From Croceicoccus sp. (GTDB lineage: Bacteria > Pseudomonadota > Alphaproteobacteria > Sphingomonadales > Sphingomonadaceae): DNA of 10,987 bases. Location: the NCBI GenBank assembly GCA_029936705.1, contig JAPYSD010000066.1:1-10987 (forward strand). Direction: 5' to 3'. The position numbers and the translations under genes are program-made. The notes beneath the pieces are model-generated. The model saw only the letters and a list, made by a program, of their open reading frames with translations. It was not told where the DNA came from and ran no database searches. Each line of letters starts with the position of its first letter. The first letter of the stretch is position 1. Below, piece after piece: positions 6,446 through 10,987 of the stretch.

Positions 6446-6973
6446 TCAGATCGAATCGGACGATTCCCTCAGTTCCTCGCGCCGCTCCGAGATCGTCTCG
6501 ACCAGCGCCTTGCTGGCCGAGTTCACTGCGGGATAGCTGCGCGCCAGCTTGATCCAGTCGGGCCTTCCCTCGGCGCCCCAGGCCATGTCGTACCCCAGCG
6601 CCAGGATCGAGAAGCAGAGCACGACCAGGATCGCCCCCTTCACCACGCCGAAGCCCATGCCCAGGAGCCGGTCGATCGGCCCCAGCACGGAATTGAGCGA
6701 CCTGCCGCCAGCCCAGCGTGCGATCAGCTTCATCACCGCATAGGGCACCAGCAGCAGCAGGACGAAGGCCAGCAGCCCGGCATTGGTCTGGTTGTCTTGG
6801 AAGAAATCGGTCAGCGCAGCCGTCAGCGGCGCGTGGAGGAAATAGATCGCGGCAATCGCGGCGATCCAGGCGCCCAGCGCCAGCACCTCGTGCACGAAAC
6901 CGCGCAGCAGGCCGCCGACCGCCGCAAGCCCCACGATCACGAACACGGCCAGATCGAAACCGGTGAAATCCAT
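6446..6973 (-). CDS. cvpA: CvpA family inner-membrane protein
   Basis: An integral membrane protein of the CvpA family, named after the E. coli gene needed for colicin V production and linked in various bacteria to envelope function. Its biochemical role is not known. The 175 residues carry four likely membrane segments (about 5-20, 28-47, 64-86 and 106-127) and the family signatures LRGFVHEVLALGAW (23-36) and GPIDRLLGMGFGVVKGAIL (98-116). A soluble charged tail follows, ending in SERREELRESSDSI. An ATG at 6988, 4 nt after the radA stop, would add five residues; the ATG at 6973 is preferred because the N-terminus then matches the short lead before TM1 in E. coli CvpA. Either way it is tightly coupled to radA. 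CvpA often sits beside radA or purF; here it is radA. Confidence 0.9.
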   Translation of the reverse strand: MDFTGFDLAVFVIVGLAAVGGLLRGFVHEVLALGAWIAAIAAIYFLHAPLTAALTDFFQDNQTNAGLLAFVLLLLVPYAVMKLIARWAGGRSLNSVLGPIDRLLGMGFGVVKGAILVVLCFSILALGYDMAWGAEGRPDWIKLARSYPAVNSASKALVETISERREELRESSDSI

Positions 6974-6992
6974 TCCGGATATTTCCATGAAG

Positions 6993-8372
6993 TCAGTCTG
7001 CGCCCACTACCCTGTCGACGACCCCGATCAGAAGGTCGAGAGCGTCATACCGGCCCGTCCCTTGTTCGGAGCTTAACGAGGCGGACTTTAGAGAGGGTCC
7101 GAAAGCCTTGTCAAAGCCGAGCTTCGACGATTCCCTCAGGCGCAGGGGCGCGTGCGCGACCGACCGGATCTCGCCCGAGAGCGATACCTCGCCAAACCAC
7201 ACCGATTGCTTCGGCAGCGGCTTGTCTGCCAATGCCGACACCAGCGCCGCCGCGACCGCAAGATCGGCGGCCGGATCGGACAGGCGATATCCCCCCGCCA
7301 CGTTCAGATAGACTTCGGCCGACGAGAAATTCAGCCCGCAGCGCGATTCCAGCACCGCGAGCAGCATCGCGAGCCGCCCCGAATCCCACCCGACGACGGC
7401 CCGCCGCGGAGTCGCGCCCGACTGCAGCCGTACGATCAGCGCCTGAATCTCGACCAGCACGGGCCTGGTGCCTTCCAGCGCGGGGAACACGGCGCTCCCG
7501 GCCACTGGCTCGTCGCGAGTGGACAGGAACAGGGTGGAGGGATTGGACACCTCGGTCAGCCCCACGCCCTCCATAGCGAACACGCCGATCTCGTCCACCG
7601 CGCCAAAGCGGTTCTTCAAGGCGCGCAGCACGCGGTACTGGTGCGAACGCTCACCCTCGAAGCTCATCACCACGTCGACCATGTGTTCCAGCACGCGCGG
7701 ACCGGCGATCGTGCCGTCCTTGGTGACGTGGCCGACCATCACCAGCACGCAGCCCGATTCCTTGGCATAGCGGATCAGTTCCAGCGCGCAGCCGCGCACC
7801 TGACTGACGGTGCCGGGCGCACCCTCGATCTGGTCGGAATGCATCGTCTGGATCGAATCGATGATCAGCAGCGAAGGCGTCTCCATCCCGCCCAGCGTGG
7901 TCAGGATGTCGCGCACCGAGGTCGCGCTGGCAAGCTGGATCGGAGCATCGGCGAGCCCCAGGCGGCCCGCGCGCAGGCGCACCTGCCCCGCCGCTTCCTC
8001 GCCGCTGATATAGACCGCGCTCTTGCCCGAACGCGCCACGCTGGCGCTGGCCTGCAACAGCAGGGTGGACTTGCCGATGCCGGGGTCGCCGCCCATCAGG
8101 ATCGCGCTGCCCGGGACCATGCCGCCGCCCAGCGCGCGGTCGAATTCCGCCATGCCGGTCGGTTGCCTGACGGGCAGCGGAGTCTCTGCGTCCAGCGGAG
8201 TAAAGGCGATCGGCCTGCCGCCGCCCGACAAATCGTGCTTCGCGGCGAAGACCGTGGCGGGCGCTTCCTCCACCAGCGTGTTCCATTCGGCGCAATCGCC
8301 GCACTGGCCCTGCCAGCGGGGCGCGACGCTGCCACAGGCCTGGCATACGAATCTGCGTTTGGGTTTCGCCAT
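6993..8372 (-). CDS. radA: RadA (Sms) DNA recombination/repair ATPase
   Basis: A RecA-related hexameric motor that drives branch migration and helps process recombination intermediates during repair. At 459 residues it matches E. coli RadA (460). The domain order is complete: an N-terminal C4 zinc finger (Cys10, Cys13, Cys24, Cys27); the RecA-like ATPase with Walker A GGDPGIGKST (94-103), Walker B LLIIDSIQT (168-176) and the RadA-specific KNRFG (253-257); and a Lon-protease-like C-terminal domain from about residue 300, containing AVVGWDSGR and LNVAGGYRLSDPAADLA. The ATG at 8372 fits the family start MAKPKRRFVCQACG, with GCGAAG upstream; longer in-frame starts only add non-conserved residues. 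A GTTC-N7-GTTC element 15 nt upstream suggests LexA control. It heads the run radA-cvpA-scaffold-MFS-alr. Confidence 0.96.
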   Translation of the reverse strand: MAKPKRRFVCQACGSVAPRWQGQCGDCAEWNTLVEEAPATVFAAKHDLSGGGRPIAFTPLDAETPLPVRQPTGMAEFDRALGGGMVPGSAILMGGDPGIGKSTLLLQASASVARSGKSAVYISGEEAAGQVRLRAGRLGLADAPIQLASATSVRDILTTLGGMETPSLLIIDSIQTMHSDQIEGAPGTVSQVRGCALELIRYAKESGCVLVMVGHVTKDGTIAGPRVLEHMVDVVMSFEGERSHQYRVLRALKNRFGAVDEIGVFAMEGVGLTEVSNPSTLFLSTRDEPVAGSAVFPALEGTRPVLVEIQALIVRLQSGATPRRAVVGWDSGRLAMLLAVLESRCGLNFSSAEVYLNVAGGYRLSDPAADLAVAAALVSALADKPLPKQSVWFGEVSLSGEIRSVAHAPLRLRESSKLGFDKAFGPSLKSASLSSEQGTGRYDALDLLIGVVDRVVGAD

Positions 8373-8387
8373 AACTTCGCTTATCGG

Positions 8388-8402
8388 GAACGGATGGGGA
8401 AC
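8388..8402 (-). promoter_or_regulatory. Candidate LexA (SOS) box, GTTC-N7-GTTC
   Basis: The plus strand reads GAACGGATGGGGAAC, an exact GAAC-N7-GAAC direct repeat; on the radA coding strand it is GTTC-N7-GTTC, the consensus for LexA in alphaproteobacteria. It lies in the radA/patatin intergenic region, 15 bp before the radA ATG and 74 bp before the patatin ATG, so a bound repressor could block radA transcription. The seven spacer bases are GC-rich, which is less typical. The match is seen; function is inferred. Confidence 0.5.
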
Positions 8403-8429
8403 GCAATCGGCGAAAACTGCGCATTCCCC
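8396..8429. repeat. Imperfect inverted repeat in the radA/patatin divergent region
   Basis: GGGGAA (8396-8401) and TTCCCC (8424-8429) face each other across 22 bases, with partly complementary ACGC/GCGC flanks inside. It overlaps the LexA-box candidate. It could extend an operator or be chance in GC-rich DNA. No clear -35/-10 pair was found for either gene in this 104-bp gap. Confidence 0.25.
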
Positions 8430-8476
8430 GTTCAATTCGCTTGGCTTTCGCACGGGTCTGCTGCCACAGTCGGGCC

Positions 8477-10795
8477 ATGCGGGAGAAGGAATTGAGGATC
8501 GCGCTGGTCTGCTATGGCGGTGTTAGCCTGGCGGTCTACATGCACGGCGTTACCAAGGAAATCTGGCATTTCGCGCGCGCCAGCCACGATGCGCGCAGCG
8601 ACGAGCCTTCGGTCAACCCGGTGCAGCGCGCCTATCGCAAGCTGCTGGACGCCATTGCCGAGCAAGGCGAAACACGGCTGCGGGTCATCCCCGACATCCT
8701 GACCGGCGCCAGCGCGGGCGGCATGAATGCGGTCTTCCTGGCCGAGGGGTTGTTGACCGGCCGGTCGCTCGATCCGCTAACGCGGCTGTGGCTGGACCGG
8801 GCGGACAGCGACGTGCTGATCGCGCCCGAGGCGAAGCCGGGCAACCGGTTTTCCAAGCTCTGGGCGCAGCCGCTGGTCGAATATGCGTTGCGGCGCCCGG
8901 GCAATGCCGTGTCGCGCACCGTCGCGCCCGAAACGCGCGAGGAAGTGCGAGGCAGGCTGTCGCGGCTGATCCGCTCGCGCTGGTTCGCGCCGCCATTCTC
9001 GGGCATCGGGCTGGCGCGGCTGATCGACGATGCGCTGGCCGCGATGGCAGAGCAGACCGATGGGCCCGCACTGATACCGCCCGGCCATCCGATCGACCTG
9101 TTCGTGACGGCGACCGATTTTCGCGGCAGCCGGGTCCCGCTGCGGTTGCATTCTCCCGCACTTGCGAGCGAGACCGAACATCGCCTGCCGATTTCCTTTC
9201 GCGCGCATGGCGGGGACGACAGCATGGCGCCGCGCGCCGACCTGGTCTTCGCCGCACGCGCGACCAGCAGTTTTCCGGGCGCCTTCCCGCCACTGACGAT
9301 TGCCGAGATCGAACAGCTTGCTGCCGAGCGGGAGATGGGATGGCCAAGCCGCGACGCGTTCCTAGCACGGATCATGCCGCATCACGCCCATGCCGACGAT
9401 CTTGACCAGGTCGCGCTGATCGACGGGGCCGTGCTGGTGGGCGCGCCCTTTGCCGAGGCGATTGCCGCGCTCGACGGGCGGCCCGCCACGCGCGAAGTCG
9501 ATCGCCGCTTCATCTACATCGACCCGCATCCCGAATTGCGACTGAACGGCGGACCGCACAAGGAAGAGCCCAAGGAAATCGGATTTTTCTCGTCCATATT
9601 CGGCGCATTATCGGCGATTCCGCGCGAACAGCCGATCCGCGACGATCTGGAACGCATCGACGCGCACAGCCGGGAAGCCGCGCGGATGCGCGCAATCGTC
9701 GACGGGCTGCGCCCCGAGGTCGAGGCGACGGTCGACCGCCTTCTGGGCCGCACCCTGTTCCTCGACCGGCCGACACCGGAACGCCTCGCCAAGTGGCGGC
9801 GGCGCGCGCAGCAGGCCGCCGCCGAGCAGGCGGGTTTCGCTTTCCATTCCTATGCGCGCAGCAAGTTTGCCGGGATCGTCGAACATCTCGCCGGCCTGAT
9901 CCACCGCGCCATTTCGGGTGAGCGCCCCGCGCGCGACAGCGTGATCGCGGTGCTGTCCGCCCATTTCCGGCACGCGGGGCTCGACAGTCTTTCGGGCGGC
10001 AAGCTGGGGGCGAGCGAAGAGGCGATCCTTTTCTTTCGCACGCATGACCTGGGGTTCAGGATCCGGCGGCTGCGCCTGCTGGCGCGTAGGCTTTCGCCCA
10101 ACGACGTCGGACGCTCGCTGCCCGCTGCCAAGCGGGAACAGGCGCGCAAGGCGGTCTATGACGCGCTTTCGATCTATACTAGCCTGGACGGGGTTGGCGC
10201 GCTGGGCGAGGATTTCGGCGAGCTGGCGGCAAACGTGCTGGCCGAACCCGAAGCGGCCATCGAACGGATTGCGCAGGTTCGCGATCTTGCAGAGACCGAT
10301 ACGCGTGTCGATGCTCTGCTGGTTGAGGGGCTGGGCCAGCTACCGCGCGAGCAGCGGCGCACCATGCTGCTCGCCTATCTGGGCTTTCCCTTCTACGACA
10401 TTGCGACCCTACCGCTGCTGGGCGTGCGCGGTTTCGACGAGTTCGAGCCGATCAAGATCGACCGCATCGCGCCCGAGGACGCATCGGCCATCCGCCCGGG
10501 CGGGGCATCGACATGCCTGCGCGGGATCGAGTTCTACAATTTCGGCGCGTTCTTCAGCCGCGCCTACCGCGAGAACGACTATCTGTGGGGCCGCCTGCAC
10601 GGCGCGGACCGGATGATCGCAATCGTCGCCTCGACCCTGGGGGCCGAGCATAATTTGTCAGAGCAAACGCTGTCCGCCATCCGTTTCGAAGCATTCCTCG
10701 CGATCCTCGACGAGGAGCAGAAGGCTGGGCTGTGCCGGGCCTCCCTGATCGAAGCGCTGCGCAAGGAGGTCGTGGCGAAACAGGCCGAGGCCTAG
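8477..10795 (+). CDS. Patatin-like (patatin-related) phospholipase/acyl hydrolase, long form
   Basis: A probable lipid acyl hydrolase of the patatin fold with a Ser-Asp dyad. The catalytic elbow is GASAG with Ser79 (77-81) and the Asp is in LIDGA (Asp316). The usual patatin oxyanion loop GGGxRG near the N-terminus is replaced by CYGGVSLAVYMHG (12-24), as in the patatin-related family TIGR03607. Patatin domains are about 200-300 residues; here a further roughly 430 residues follow, helical and Arg/Ala-rich, including FPFYDIATLPL (637-647), DEFEPIKIDRIAPEDA (654-669) and YLWGRLHGADRMI (702-714), a region I recall as DUF3376. There is no signal peptide, so it is probably cytoplasmic or membrane-associated. 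The ATG at 8477 (772 aa) is used; no clear Shine-Dalgarno is present and a TTG at 8441 is possible. It is the only plus-strand gene. Substrate unknown. Confidence 0.88.
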   Translation: MREKELRIALVCYGGVSLAVYMHGVTKEIWHFARASHDARSDEPSVNPVQRAYRKLLDAIAEQGETRLRVIPDILTGASAGGMNAVFLAEGLLTGRSLDPLTRLWLDRADSDVLIAPEAKPGNRFSKLWAQPLVEYALRRPGNAVSRTVAPETREEVRGRLSRLIRSRWFAPPFSGIGLARLIDDALAAMAEQTDGPALIPPGHPIDLFVTATDFRGSRVPLRLHSPALASETEHRLPISFRAHGGDDSMAPRADLVFAARATSSFPGAFPPLTIAEIEQLAAEREMGWPSRDAFLARIMPHHAHADDLDQVALIDGAVLVGAPFAEAIAALDGRPATREVDRRFIYIDPHPELRLNGGPHKEEPKEIGFFSSIFGALSAIPREQPIRDDLERIDAHSREAARMRAIVDGLRPEVEATVDRLLGRTLFLDRPTPERLAKWRRRAQQAAAEQAGFAFHSYARSKFAGIVEHLAGLIHRAISGERPARDSVIAVLSAHFRHAGLDSLSGGKLGASEEAILFFRTHDLGFRIRRLRLLARRLSPNDVGRSLPAAKREQARKAVYDALSIYTSLDGVGALGEDFGELAANVLAEPEAAIERIAQVRDLAETDTRVDALLVEGLGQLPREQRRTMLLAYLGFPFYDIATLPLLGVRGFDEFEPIKIDRIAPEDASAIRPGGASTCLRGIEFYNFGAFFSRAYRENDYLWGRLHGADRMIAIVASTLGAEHNLSEQTLSAIRFEAFLAILDEEQKAGLCRASLIEALRKEVVAKQAEA

Positions 10796-10987
10796 CGCTT
10801 GGTGAAGTTCGACTTGATCCGTTCGAAGAAGCCCATCGCGTCGGGGCACTGCGCCTTGGTCTCGCTCTGCTGGAATTCGCGGAGCAGTTCCTTCTGCTTC
10901 GACGAGAGCTTGCGCGGGGTCTCGACCTGGATGTCTACCACCAGGTCGCCGCGGCCCCGGCCCTGCAGCACGGGCATGCCCTCACCC
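10792..10987 (-). CDS. dnaJ: Chaperone DnaJ, C-terminal end (cut by window edge)
   Basis: The last 64 residues of what appears to be DnaJ, the Hsp40 co-chaperone that delivers unfolded clients to DnaK and stimulates its ATPase. The visible part starts in the second beta-barrel client-binding domain (GEGMPVLQGRGRGDLVVDI) and continues with VETPRKLSSKQKELLREF, the conserved DnaJ end, then a variable tail with GFFERIKSNF that is common in alphaproteobacterial DnaJ. The J domain and zinc-finger region lie outside the window to the right, and dnaK is probably further upstream. Its TAG stop overlaps the stop of the convergent patatin gene. The call rests on 64 residues; a DnaJ paralogue such as CbpA is less likely given the tail. 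Confidence 0.88.
   Translation of the reverse strand, partial: GEGMPVLQGRGRGDLVVDIQVETPRKLSSKQKELLREFQQSETKAQCPDAMGFFERIKSNFTKR

Noticed and set aside
7152..8495. 447-codon open frame on the plus strand opposite radA
   Set aside because: Shadow of radA, whose zinc finger, Walker motifs and Lon-like domain are all in the minus-strand frame.
8477..10795. Patatin-like protein as an anti-phage effector (CBASS CapV type)
   Set aside because: No cyclase, sensor or ancillary defence gene is adjacent, the protein is over twice the length of CapV, and the neighbours are conserved housekeeping genes.
1..10987. Mobile elements, CRISPR, tRNA/rRNA genes or a novel multi-gene cluster
   Set aside because: No transposase, integrase, long repeats, regular spacers or tRNA-like folds were seen. 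All ten genes have recognisable families and uniform GC-rich codon use.

Overview
This is a GC-rich stretch of bacterial chromosome with ordinary housekeeping gene density. The gene content fits an alphaproteobacterium, most likely Sphingomonadales (Erythrobacteraceae or Sphingomonadaceae-like). The reasons are an archaeal/eukaryotic-type prolyl-tRNA synthetase, a PhaR polyhydroxyalkanoate regulator, a two-cysteine NifU/IscU-like scaffold, a long patatin-related protein, and an intergenic GAAC-N7-GAAC element matching the alphaproteobacterial LexA box. The lineage is inferred from protein character and was not tested by a search.

Layout. Nine of the ten genes are on the minus strand and are read from right to left. 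At the right edge is the C-terminus of dnaJ (partial, minus). It meets the only plus-strand gene, a 772-residue patatin-like acyl hydrolase, tail to tail, and the two share a CTAG as overlapping stop codons. The patatin gene is divergent from radA, and the 104-bp gap between them holds the LexA-box candidate. From radA a tight minus-strand series continues: radA, cvpA, a NifU/IscU-like scaffold, an MHS-type MFS transporter and alr. The spacings are short and the last pair overlaps. After a 133-bp gap with a candidate promoter and a TGCTGCA direct repeat comes phaR, followed by a clear intrinsic terminator. Then come proS and, 45 bp after it, an exported M28 zinc peptidase cut by the left edge of the window.

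Functionally these are core genes: DNA recombination and repair (radA), membrane biogenesis (cvpA), Fe-S assembly, solute uptake, D-alanine supply for peptidoglycan, carbon-storage regulation, tRNA charging, extracytoplasmic peptide breakdown and protein folding. No RNA genes, mobile elements, CRISPR arrays or phage genes were seen, and no stretch over 300 bp lacks a gene. I found no convincing novel multi-gene system. The most interesting points are regulatory (the LexA-like box at radA and the repeats at phaR) or concern altered residues: the loss of most C-terminal zinc cysteines in ProRS, the missing third cysteine in the scaffold, and the cysteine-containing loop in the transporter.
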